Positions 1 through 8,200 of a stretch of 8,703 nt of DNA are shown here, one piece after another (the stretch's first letter is position 1; every line of letters starts with the position of its first letter). The DNA comes from JBDRNO01 sp043811005. GTDB taxonomy: Bacteria; Bacteroidota; Bacteroidia; NORP154. The stretch lies in assembly GCA_043811005.1 (NCBI GenBank), contig JBDRNO010000060.1:1-8703 (forward strand), written 5' to 3'. The translations under genes and the position numbers were made by a program. A model generated the notes under the pieces. It was given only the letters and a program-made list of their open reading frames with translations, was not told the DNA's origin and searched no databases.

Positions 1-1107
1 CGCTTTACGTAAGATCGTATCATACTGATGTGAGAGAGCAGCTATAAGCTCTTCATTGAGTTGTCCCTGGTTTTTTAAGTGGTTGGTCCATATCAAAAAA
101 CGTCTCATTCGTTTAGCCCACTTACGGTTCATTTCTTCCTCTATGTATAGGAGGTCTCTTAAATTATGGGCATTACAATAAGAATGTTGACAGTTCTCAT
201 AATTCTCATAACTACTATAACGGTCATGAACACTGTTACCGGCAAATTGAGGAAGGATGCCGATAGCATCCATCGCTTCTTTGCCTCGTTTTGGATGAAT
301 ACCATAATGCGTGTGTGTAATGGTGCTGGCTACATGCGTCCACTGTGTTTTTCCCTCTACTCTTAATCCTGTTTCATCGTTATGAAGCACATCGGATGAA
401 ATCAATGCTTGCTTTATTCCTTCTTCGGCTTGCAATAAATTTTCATAGCATTGTGTATTGGTTTTGACTAACCACCAGTCGCTGGGACTCACCTGAAAAT
501 AGTCACGAAAAAATTCCTGCAAGCGTTCAAAAGGTATTATTTGATATTGATTCATGCCAATGGATAATGACTGTATCCGTTTACCATACTGTACAGGTGC
601 CTGTACAGGACATTCAGCCACGTGTTGTTTGCCACAAAAACATTTTTTCACCTCTACTTCATACTGGGTAACTTCTATGAGTTGCAAAGGCAAATCAAAT
701 ACTTGCCTTCGCTTTATATGATTTACTGGTAATTCATCCAATGTCGCGACACACAAACACTTGCCTTTTACTTTACAAATTACTCGCTTGTCGGGATTAT
801 CCACCATCTTCAATGTATTGCCTGCATTTCCTGGCTGCCCCCCTTGTGCCCGTTCTCCTTTCAACCGATTGTTTTTTATCACCTTTTTATACCCATCACT
901 GCTTGGTGGTTTATGGCTATTGCTGCTGTCTTTGTGGAGCATCCCTTCTAATTCCTTTACCCGAGCCATGAGCAACTCCACCTGTTTGCTGAGTAACTTT
1001 ACCTGTTTATTCAAGCGCTCATTCTCATGATGCAACTGCTTATTGTTTTTCTGCAGTTCCTCGTATTCAACTTTGGAAAGTAATATATAGCCCTTCGGCA
1101 CTTGCAT
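1..1107 (-). CDS. IS66-family transposase, 3' end cut by window edge
   Basis: This DDE transposase (TnpC type) would cut and join the ends of its own insertion sequence. The frame is open from an ATG at 1105-1107 to base 1, giving 369 visible residues; family members usually have about 450-530, so the C-terminus is missing. Residues 11-57 form a leucine-rich coiled coil. Residues 60-72 (KDSSNSHKPPSSDG region) carry the IS66 hallmark. Cysteine pairs C117/C119 and C156/C158 fit the IS66 zinc-finger domain. The catalytic core shows HNDETGLR (D244) and VHDRYSSY (D295), followed by CNAHNLRDL (311-319). The third acidic catalytic residue should lie beyond the left edge. No stop or frameshift interrupts the visible part, so the element may be active. 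No accessory tnpA or tnpB gene is seen upstream, as in the transposase-only IS66 subgroup. Neither terminal inverted repeat could be fixed. Confidence 0.95.
   Translation of the reverse strand, partial: MQVPKGYILLSKVEYEELQKNNKQLHHENERLNKQVKLLSKQVELLMARVKELEGMLHKDSSNSHKPPSSDGYKKVIKNNRLKGERAQGGQPGNAGNTLKMVDNPDKRVICKVKGKCLCVATLDELPVNHIKRRQVFDLPLQLIEVTQYEVEVKKCFCGKQHVAECPVQAPVQYGKRIQSLSIGMNQYQIIPFERLQEFFRDYFQVSPSDWWLVKTNTQCYENLLQAEEGIKQALISSDVLHNDETGLRVEGKTQWTHVASTITHTHYGIHPKRGKEAMDAIGILPQFAGNSVHDRYSSYENYENCQHSYCNAHNLRDLLYIEEEMNRKWAKRMRRFLIWTNHLKNQGQLNEELIAALSHQYDTILRKA
1..1107 (-). mobile_element. Partial IS66-type insertion sequence
   Basis: The element is recognised from its transposase gene. 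Its left part lies outside the window. Its right end should lie somewhere in 1108-1402, but no inverted repeat or target-site duplication can be defined without the other end, so only the gene span is given. Confidence 0.7.
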
Positions 1108-1111
1108 GGCG

Positions 1112-1119
1112 CAAAGTTA
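1112..1119 (-). promoter_or_regulatory. Possible -7 promoter element of the transposase gene
   Basis: Read on the minus strand this is TAACTTTG, which matches the Bacteroidota sigma-A -7 consensus TAnnTTTG. It sits only 4 bases before the ATG at 1107, so a transcript starting just downstream would have almost no leader. No convincing -33 TTG element lies 19-21 bases upstream, so this rests on one short match. Confidence 0.4.
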
Positions 1120-1193
1120 TGCATACTACTTTTTCATTTATATCTCCCACCCTCAATTTTTCAACTTATGATAGTTAATTAAAATTGCGTTTT

Positions 1194-1201
1194 TATCTTT
1201 G
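1194..1201 (+). promoter_or_regulatory. Possible plus-strand -7 promoter element
   Basis: TATCTTTG matches the Bacteroidota -7 consensus TAnnTTTG. There is no good -33 element at the expected distance. It points right, towards a 13-codon frame (1246-1287) and then antisense into the fibre remnant and the gene cluster. It could be an outward promoter at the end of the IS66 element, or chance in AT-rich DNA. Confidence 0.25.
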
Positions 1202-1323
1202 TAGTACCAATTTTCAGAAATCAAAAAATTAAAGAACGTTCTAAAATGTCTGCGTTTGCTGTGCTTTTCATTAAAATAGCACCCTAAACAAAAGCTGTGT
1301 TGTGATGAAAAGTTTAATGTTTT

Positions 1324-1364
1324 GATTTCACAGATTAAAATCAGTGAAATCTGTGTAATCTGTG
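1324..1364. repeat. Extragenic cluster of inverted and direct repeats
   Basis: GATTTCAC at 1324-1331 pairs with GTGAAATC at 1344-1351 over a 12-base loop. CACAGATT at 1329-1336 is the inverse of AATCTGTG, which occurs twice in tandem at 1348-1355 and 1357-1364. The segment can therefore fold in more than one way. I recall 'AATCTGTG'-type segments as common extragenic repeats in Bacteroidota, but the copy number here is unknown. Confidence 0.55.
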
Positions 1365-1402
1365 GTTACATTTACACCTTACACCCGAACTGTAACATTT
1401 TT

Positions 1403-1729
1403 TTAATTATTCCCTTCAATAATCAATTGCTTAAGCATTGCATTTTCTTTCATTACTGCCGCCATGTCAGTTTTTATTTCATAATACATTTTATACAGAT
1501 CAGTAATATCCAACCTGTTTTCCTCAACATTTAGTATAACTCCTGACATTGTTTGTCCTACTTTTAAGCCATGTTTTTCTGTTACTTTAGCAGGGTCAAT
1601 GCCGGGTAGGTGTTTGTTTTTCCGGATGAATTTTGCTTTTTCCTGCCAGGTTATGCGGTTGTGGTCAGTAAAAAAACAACCACATTTGTCATTTAAAACG
1701 AATTTAATTGACTTAATGTTGCAGAAAAT
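1403..1729 (-). pseudogene. Remnant: C-terminal tail of a second fibre-like gene
   Basis: An open frame of 108 codons ends at TAA 1403-1405 and has no usable start at its upstream end. Its product matches the last ~100 residues of the fibre-like protein encoded at 5207-8590. Shared blocks include HLPGIDP, LNVEENRLDITDLYKMYYE and ENAMLKQLIIEG. The match is strong from the TWQEKAKF block onward and weak but still alignable before it (NIK.., C..FF). The tail region of such Bacteroidota proteins ends in a coiled coil; here that coiled coil is seven residues longer than in the intact gene (IKTDMAAVMKEN against LKEEN). The frame is continuous with the upstream gene, whose two stop codons (1733-1735 and 1730-1732) sit directly before it. 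Most likely it is the leftover of a deleted tandem paralog. There are no internal stops, so decay is recent or the tail is still under selection. Confidence 0.8.
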
Positions 1730-1732
1730 TTA

Positions 1733-3781
1733 TTATTGATGAATGATCTTCTCCACAGACACATCATTATCACTTACTATCTTAACAAAGTAGATGCCTT
1801 TGGAAGCTGAGGAAATGTCAATAGTGTGGTGAGATGAGGTAATGTTCTCTTTTTGATAAACTATATTGCTCAAAAGATCGCTTACATAAACGGATATTCC
1901 GGTTTCTTCTTCTGATAATAACAAAAGAGTAAATTGCCCTGATGTGGGATTTGGGAACATGACAATATTTGTTGCTCTTTGAATTGGCGGCTCTTCTTCC
2001 CGGGTTGGTTCCGTTTCTTCTTCTGGTAAAGCAGGTGGTTCATAAGCGCTTGCCTGACCACTTGAACTCCCAGACCATTTCTGCCCGTTGCAGCCAATGG
2101 TAGGGTCAATGTAAGCGCGGAAATTGCTGCCTTCCTTAGCATGAAAACCGGATTTTAAGATTATTTTATTTGCCGCCTTCATGTTGACTGTTACACCGTC
2201 TTCTATGATAAACTTGTCATCAGTAAAGGAGGTGGGATCTGCGTATGCATGTGCACCCGAAGCATTGTAGTCATCATACTGTTGAGGTGCAACGATCAGG
2301 TCATTCTTTGCAAAAAAGTCTTGGTCATAAACCACATCCCTGTTATAAAGGGTTAGATCAGGGCACTCCATGTCCCATTGCGCGGCAACTGTTTCGGATA
2401 AGCCCAGGTAATGCATGCCATCTAAATTATATTGTTGGAAAACAACATCTTTAACATTGTTCTTGTAAAATTTCATTACAATGTCATAAACCAGTTCCGG
2501 GCTTGAATCATAAATGTCGAATTTATAAAAGGGCATCCAGGCTAAGGCGCTAAATTTTAGATCATTGATTTGTGTTCCAACGGGTCCTTCATCATCTTCC
2601 CCATTTACATCATTATGAAAATTTCCCGCACCATCGTAAACATTTTTTGCAAAAGTGTTTCTCCATTTTGTCATATCTAAAACAGAAAAAATGCCGGTAT
2701 AATTGGTTCTGTAATATGCCCATGGTAAAGATAATGTTATTAATGCATGGCTGATGTCTTCTATGAATTCTGTATAATCATGACATTTTATTCTTGGCTT
2801 ATCGTATTTACATGTAAATCTTTTCTTTTTCTCCCCTCGCCAACCGTCATACCACCAGTAAGAGTTGTTGTCGGTGTTTGTTATAAATACATCCGATGAA
2901 ATACATTCTTCCGGTATATCAATATCTCCCACCTGAGGACAATCTTTATCCCTAACCATGTCAACGCTTCCTTTATAAAGATTGCCCACTATATTGGCTT
3001 TAATTCTGTAATTTAGATAGGGATTGGAATTTGCTTGACCCGGTGGAAAGGAAAGACCTCTGTAAAGCATGGTGGCGCTCATGTGAGCCAGTTGGTTGAT
3101 TGAGGCTGCTCCTTTAACAGCATCGGGACATTGTTTAAATCCCTCATCATTATCCCAGTAACCATTATCAATAAACCAGTTTAGTGTTTCGTCTACTTGT
3201 TGTCCAAGCCAATCGGCAAAGACGCCATAAGTACTAAAACTTCCAAATGTGTTGTCTATTAATGATTGAGGTAGGGGGATATTTGATAAATCAGCATCAT
3301 GCATCACCATATAAACATATTCTGCCATAGGGTATATAGTTCTTCCGTCATGATATAAATTTAAACAATTAATCATCCACCCAGGTTGATTTCCCAGCAC
3401 CGCTTCTCCGCAATTAGCGTCTTTACAATCAAATGTTCCAATATTATTTCTATCATTGCGAAGGGATTGTATTTTTATACACCAATTAATAAACTTAACT
3501 AGATATGCCTTGTCTTGTGTAGTATGGTACATCCTTAGTTGAGAGGTTAAAAAATCACCCGTTCTGTCACCAAGGAAGCATGATAAATCAGGTTTTGGAC
3601 AACCATTATGGCAACACTGGTATGCTCCAAAATCATCTAAGTAATCGGGTGAAACAACTAAATCAGACAACCAATCATATTGCTCTTTAATTTGGAACTC
3701 ATTATAGTTTTGAGAAAAGCCAAAGGTGTAACAGCAAATTTCTATTGCTATGCAAATAAAATATGTTTGAAAAGATTTCAT
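1733..3781 (-). CDS. T9SS-exported cysteine-rich protein with 3-coathanger and sorting domains
   Basis: A secreted 682-residue protein of unknown function. Residues 1-23 are a Sec signal peptide ending FGFSQ. Residues 30-490 form a large body that reads as mostly helical, with Trp/Tyr-rich segments. It has many cysteines (C56, C57, C61, C68, C119, C124, C281, C293, C324, C333), which suggests disulfides outside the cell. A cluster at 334-346, HDYTEFIEDISHA, has closely spaced H, D and E residues that could form an active or metal site; alpha/alpha-toroid carbohydrate enzymes carry similar clusters, but I cannot place a family. Residues 515-562 (IIEDGVTVNMKAANKIILKSGFHAKEGSNFRAYI region) resemble the 3-coathanger stack motif of Bacteroidota surface proteins. 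An acidic Pro/Glu linker (580-602) leads to a type A T9SS sorting domain (604-682: MFPNPTSGQFTL, KGIYFVKI, EKIIHQ). The start ATG lies 15 bases after the preceding stop. It ends with tandem TAA codons. Confidence 0.85.
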   Translation of the reverse strand: MKSFQTYFICIAIEICCYTFGFSQNYNEFQIKEQYDWLSDLVVSPDYLDDFGAYQCCHNGCPKPDLSCFLGDRTGDFLTSQLRMYHTTQDKAYLVKFINWCIKIQSLRNDRNNIGTFDCKDANCGEAVLGNQPGWMINCLNLYHDGRTIYPMAEYVYMVMHDADLSNIPLPQSLIDNTFGSFSTYGVFADWLGQQVDETLNWFIDNGYWDNDEGFKQCPDAVKGAASINQLAHMSATMLYRGLSFPPGQANSNPYLNYRIKANIVGNLYKGSVDMVRDKDCPQVGDIDIPEECISSDVFITNTDNNSYWWYDGWRGEKKKRFTCKYDKPRIKCHDYTEFIEDISHALITLSLPWAYYRTNYTGIFSVLDMTKWRNTFAKNVYDGAGNFHNDVNGEDDEGPVGTQINDLKFSALAWMPFYKFDIYDSSPELVYDIVMKFYKNNVKDVVFQQYNLDGMHYLGLSETVAAQWDMECPDLTLYNRDVVYDQDFFAKNDLIVAPQQYDDYNASGAHAYADPTSFTDDKFIIEDGVTVNMKAANKIILKSGFHAKEGSNFRAYIDPTIGCNGQKWSGSSSGQASAYEPPALPEEETEPTREEEPPIQRATNIVMFPNPTSGQFTLLLLSEEETGISVYVSDLLSNIVYQKENITSSHHTIDISSASKGIYFVKIVSDNDVSVEKIIHQ

Positions 3782-3796
3782 TGAATTTATATTGTT

Positions 3797-5200
3797 TTAA
3801 AATTTGTATCCTATTTTAAAAAATAAGTTGTTAAAAATATACCTGTCATTCCATAGATGTGGGTATAGAAAAAGCCATTTTTTGTAATCATCCTGAAAAG
3901 TATATTCTCCTAAGTCAACTACACTACCAATTCCTTTTTCAAAAAAATAGTCAAAGCGCCCCGTTACATAAGCAAAAACATTAACATTTAATCCAATATC
4001 ATAAAATAGTTTGTTATGTAAACGGTATCCAAGTGGCAATTGCATTGTGTTTAGTAATAATTCATCTTTATACTGATGAGAATCCCACGAATCATTTACA
4101 GTACCATAAGATCTGGAATACAGTTTTTTATAATTTACCGACAATTTAACTCCGCTATAAAAAAAACCTCTTAAGGTTTTATTTTTATGTATTTTACATA
4201 TTGGGTGTGAAAATTTATAATATATATTAATATTACTTAAACCTATATCAGGAGGCATATATTGACCATTATCATACCTATTACTTCTTGATCTCAAATA
4301 TCCACCACCAATGGTATGCATCTTTAATTTTTCACCAATCAAACTAAACTCCATTACCGGAAAAGAGCTGAAAACATAGCCAAATGCATTTTTATATGCC
4401 AAACTATTTGTGCTGTCAAAGTATGTAAAATAATAAGGATAGCCATCATGTGAACCGGTATATTTTTCAGGCGATAGATTTAACGCTGTTCCTAATGCAA
4501 TACTATATGTATGCTTTTTTGTAGTATCTTTTACAGAATATTGAGATAGCGCTGTATGCTGCTTAAAATTCAATTTAACCCCAGTTTGTAGAGATAATTC
4601 AATTCCATAAATACGTTCCCAAAAATCTATTTTGGCTGTAGTTTGTAAAAAAAGCGATATGTTGTCATTCAATTTGGATTCGCAGCTAATCCCCATACCC
4701 GCTGAAAATTCGCCAAAAGGATAACCCGCCCATATTATATCTATCATTGGTTGTAACCCAATCCTATAATTATTTTTTTTCATAAGATCATAATCCAACC
4801 CCAAATAAACTGAAAGATTATTTTGCTCGTAAAATTCGTACCGGATAAAAGGATAAAATATTGTTTCTTTTTCAAAAGAACAGGAGTTACAAGCTTTATT
4901 TTTAAAGTTGAAAAATTCGCTTTTTAAACCAAACAACATGGTAGTTCGTTTCATAGCATAATAAGCTGTAATGCCGATAGGGAAAAAGGAAAACGGTTTA
5001 TATTTATCCCCTTTGTAGTCAGTGCCGGTTCTAAGTGCGAATGAAGCCCCTGCAGAAATACCTAATGTAAAATGCTTGTTAAAAGAATATTTTTCTTTCA
5101 ATATTTCATTAGTGCTGTCCTTCATTTCCTGTGTTTGAGCTACAACAGAGTTAATGAAAAAAATACATGCTATTACCGGGTATGTTCTTTTGGAAAGCAT
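3797..5200 (-). CDS. Predicted outer-membrane beta-barrel protein
   Basis: A 467-residue protein that I do not recognise as a named family. Residues 1-22 are a signal peptide ending NSVVAQ. The mature part is rich in alternating aromatic and hydrophobic strands (HFTLGISAGASF, FFPIGITAYYAM, NLSVYLGLDYDL, LRGFFYSGVKLSVNY) and ends in FFKIGYKF with a terminal Phe, as in outer-membrane barrels. A Lys/Thr-rich segment near residues 220-232 divides it into two strand-rich halves, so it may hold two barrels or one large one. Two cysteines sit close together in a loop (NKACNSCSF). The ATG lies 6 bases after the stop of the fibre gene and its own stop lies 15 bases before the next ATG, which suggests co-transcription. 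It looks more AT-rich by eye than the fibre gene. Possible roles are anchoring or exporting the fibre, or an unrelated surface function. Confidence 0.75.
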   Translation of the reverse strand: MLSKRTYPVIACIFFINSVVAQTQEMKDSTNEILKEKYSFNKHFTLGISAGASFALRTGTDYKGDKYKPFSFFPIGITAYYAMKRTTMLFGLKSEFFNFKNKACNSCSFEKETIFYPFIRYEFYEQNNLSVYLGLDYDLMKKNNYRIGLQPMIDIIWAGYPFGEFSAGMGISCESKLNDNISLFLQTTAKIDFWERIYGIELSLQTGVKLNFKQHTALSQYSVKDTTKKHTYSIALGTALNLSPEKYTGSHDGYPYYFTYFDSTNSLAYKNAFGYVFSSFPVMEFSLIGEKLKMHTIGGGYLRSRSNRYDNGQYMPPDIGLSNINIYYKFSHPICKIHKNKTLRGFFYSGVKLSVNYKKLYSRSYGTVNDSWDSHQYKDELLLNTMQLPLGYRLHNKLFYDIGLNVNVFAYVTGRFDYFFEKGIGSVVDLGEYTFQDDYKKWLFLYPHLWNDRYIFNNLFFKIGYKF

Positions 5201-5206
5201 ATTTTA

Positions 5207-8200
5207 TTAATTTTTCCCTTCAATAATCAATTGTTTAAGCATGGCATTTTCCTCTTTAAGTTCGTAATACATTTTATACAAATCAGTTATATCCAACCTG
5301 TTTTCCTCTACATTAAGTGTAATTCCTGCCATGGTTTTGCCAACTGATAATCCTTCTTCCTCAATCTTTTTGCCGGGGTCAATGCCGGGCAGGTGTTTGT
5401 TTTCTTTGATGAATTCTGCTTTTTCCTGCCAGGACATGCGCTCATAATTCTCGTCAAAGACGTAATCGCACCATGTGGCATCTACTTCAACTTCTTTGGC
5501 TTTTATGTTTCCGCATACTGCCAGCATAAAACCATCTGGAATATCGTCTGACCCGATGCCGATGCCGACATTGCCATTTTCATCAATTCTCATTCGTTTA
5601 ATTCCCTGATTGGGATCAGAGCCATGTCCTGTTAAGAAAATAATTTCACCTGTTTTCAGTAATCTTATCTGAGAACTTCCAGAGCTGCTCTCAAATTTCT
5701 GCCATCCGCCTGAATAATAAGTATTTTCACTAATGTACAACGTTCCACCATTTTGGTCAATCTGCCCTCTGACAGGATAAGCATCACTGCCAGACCACAA
5801 ACCAATTGTATTAACAACTTCCAGTTTGTTAGCAGGATGAGGACTTGTTGTTCCGATGCCGACATTGCCGGATGGATTAATATTCATCCTGACAACATCA
5901 TTGGTTTCAAAAAATAAATTGCCATTGTCTGTTGCAATAATTATATTATTATCTTCCTGTAGATTCATAAATCCTGTATTACCTATTACTCCCAATAAAA
6001 GACCATCTGTCTCGCCACTACCAGTCTGTAAATTTGTCAATTGTAATGTTACTATGTCCTTTTCCGGTATTTCAGGAGGAGGTATAGGATCTGAGCAACA
6101 ATCATTAAGACCGGAACCCGTATATGTTATATTAGAATGTATATGTAAATGATGTTTCGGGTTATTAATATTAATCCCAATACTACCGGTTTGAACATTC
6201 CCCGTATCTGATAAAGTCATCACAGTATCATCAAGGGTTCCTATATATAGGTCACCTGTTTTGCCTCTTGGTTCTATATCCCAAACAGATGATGAAATAA
6301 TATTATAAGGTATTGTGTTTGTTGTGTAAATATCTTCTAATCTTATTCCCTGGTGAGACTCACTGCTACTCGGAACTCCCCCATGTATCGTTTTTATATG
6401 TAACTTCTTCTGAGGATTATCTATTCCCAAACCCATATGTGAATTATTACTCAAACTTATGATTGAATTATATGCATTTTGACTTTGTAAAAATAAATCC
6501 CCGTCACTGGCATAAATACGATTATCAACGCCTATACCCGGATCAACCCCACCTATCCATACTGAATTTCCAATTTTGAGTGAATCAACCACATGTAATC
6601 GATTAAAACTTGTTAATCCTGAAACATTTAAATCACTTGTATTTATAGTCCCAGTAGTTACCAAATCCTCATCATCAAAGCTGATAGTACCGCTTGCACT
6701 GGTTATTTTGTTATTAATTCCGTCAATGACCAATCCGCTGCCGGCAACCTTTATAGCGCTGTCGCTCTTTATTGTTCCTGCACTCAATGTAGCGGTTTTC
6801 AATGTCTGGGCTTCCAACACGTTTTTAGCCGTTACAGTATCTGATTCCAGCGATATCTTTTCCGCTTCTGACCTTACTACGATCTCAGCAGGAGACTTAA
6901 TAGTATCTTTTTGTCCGGGTAATATGGCACCGTTTATAAATTTAAAAGGGCCTATGTTTAATGAATTTTGTGCATAAAGATTCTGTCCGCCAATTGAGCC
7001 GGTTGTGATCAGGTTCTCATCGTCAAAATTGATGCTGCCACTATTAGAAGTTATCCTGCTGTTAGTCCCATCAATGACCATCCCTTTTACACGTATTTCC
7101 TTTCCGGTTTCAAGTGATTCTGTCTTCAGGGTATCGGCTTTTATAGTTTTTGCTTTTATCACTTCTTTTGCAATTACGCTGTCCGAACTAAACGTTATCA
7201 TTTCCGCTGCCGATTCAAGTACTATGCCAACAGTTGATTTAATTGTATCTTTCTGTCCCGGCAATGTAGCACCGTTCTTAAACTCAAAATCGCCTATGTT
7301 AATGGCTCTTTGCACGTAAAGGTCCTGGCTCGCTATTGAACCCGTGGTGATAAGGTTTTCATCATGAAAATAGATGTTCCCGCTTGTACTGGTAATCAGG
7401 TTGTTAATACCGTCAATAGAAATGCCGCCCCCTGCTATCCTTATAGAAGTATCAACCCTTACTTTTCCTGCTTCCACTTCTTTTGTTACAGCTTTATCCG
7501 TTGATACCAGGTAAGCGTTTAATTCCTGTGCTCTCATCAATTTTTGAGCTTCAACGGTGTCTGACTTTAATTGTATCTTATTAGCAAGCGAATGTATAAC
7601 TATTTCTGCAGGTGAACTGATGGTATCTTTTTGCCCCGGCATTACTGCTCCGTTTATGAACTTAAATGCACCTATGTTAACGGATTTTTCTACATAGAGG
7701 TTCTCCCCTGTTATGGAACCGGTAACTACGGCATTGCCGTCAATATGGAGCGGGTATTGCGGGTTATTTATATTTATCCCTACATTGCCCCCTGTGTAAT
7801 ATATATCGCTGCCCGAGCTTATCCACTGGCTGCCGGTTAAAGGTGAGCCATTGAGCAGGTATTGCCCGGAGTTGATGCTGGTTGTATTTATTGTGTCTGC
7901 ATGCATAGACGTTGCATGCAACGTCTGTACGTTCCCTGTTTGGGCATGCCACGTCTCTGCGTACCCCATATCTATATCCAACATTTCTGCATCAATTGAA
8001 TCTGCGTATAATGTCTTTAATGATGTTGTTCCATTAACCGTTGCATCTCCACCTACCAGCAAGCTGCCTGTTTGCGTTTGCCCGGTTACCTGCAAGCTGT
8101 TTAGCAGGCCTTGTCCTGTTGAAAAATAATTGGCATTGATAACATTTCCGGTTATCGTGTCGGCAGTGATATTGGCTGTTGTCAGGATGTTGGAATTTAA

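Larger units (their letters stand above)
1108..1402. other. Non-coding stretch between transposase and fibre remnant
   Basis: About 295 bases with no supportable gene on either strand. It should hold the right end of the IS66 element. It contains two TAnnTTTG-like elements, one per strand, a 10-base palindrome AGAACGTTCT at 1233-1242, and the repeat cluster at 1324-1364. Downstream of the remnant on the minus strand no hairpin followed by a T-run is visible, so I see no clear terminator for the gene cluster. Confidence 0.7.

Noticed and set aside
589..608. Direct repeat CTGTACAGG in the transposase
   Set aside because: Explained by the coding repeat PVQAPVQ; no sign of regulatory function.
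166..1030. Plus-strand frames within 1-1107
   Set aside because: They are antisense to the clear IS66 transposase and have no recognisable protein features.
1246..1287. 13-codon plus-strand frame after the TATCTTTG element
   Set aside because: Too short, no family resemblance; could be a leader or chance.
1324..1364. CRISPR-like repeat array
   Set aside because: Short overlapping inverted and direct repeats without spacers of regular length; no cas genes.
1365..1404. Possible plus-strand terminator: GTTACA / TGTAAC followed by a T-run
   Set aside because: Only a 6-base stem with a 20-base loop, and no plus-strand gene upstream to end.
1322..1534. Plus-strand frame of 70 codons
   Set aside because: Mirror image of the fibre-tail remnant; the same kind of shadow frame occurs opposite the intact fibre tail at 5072-5347.
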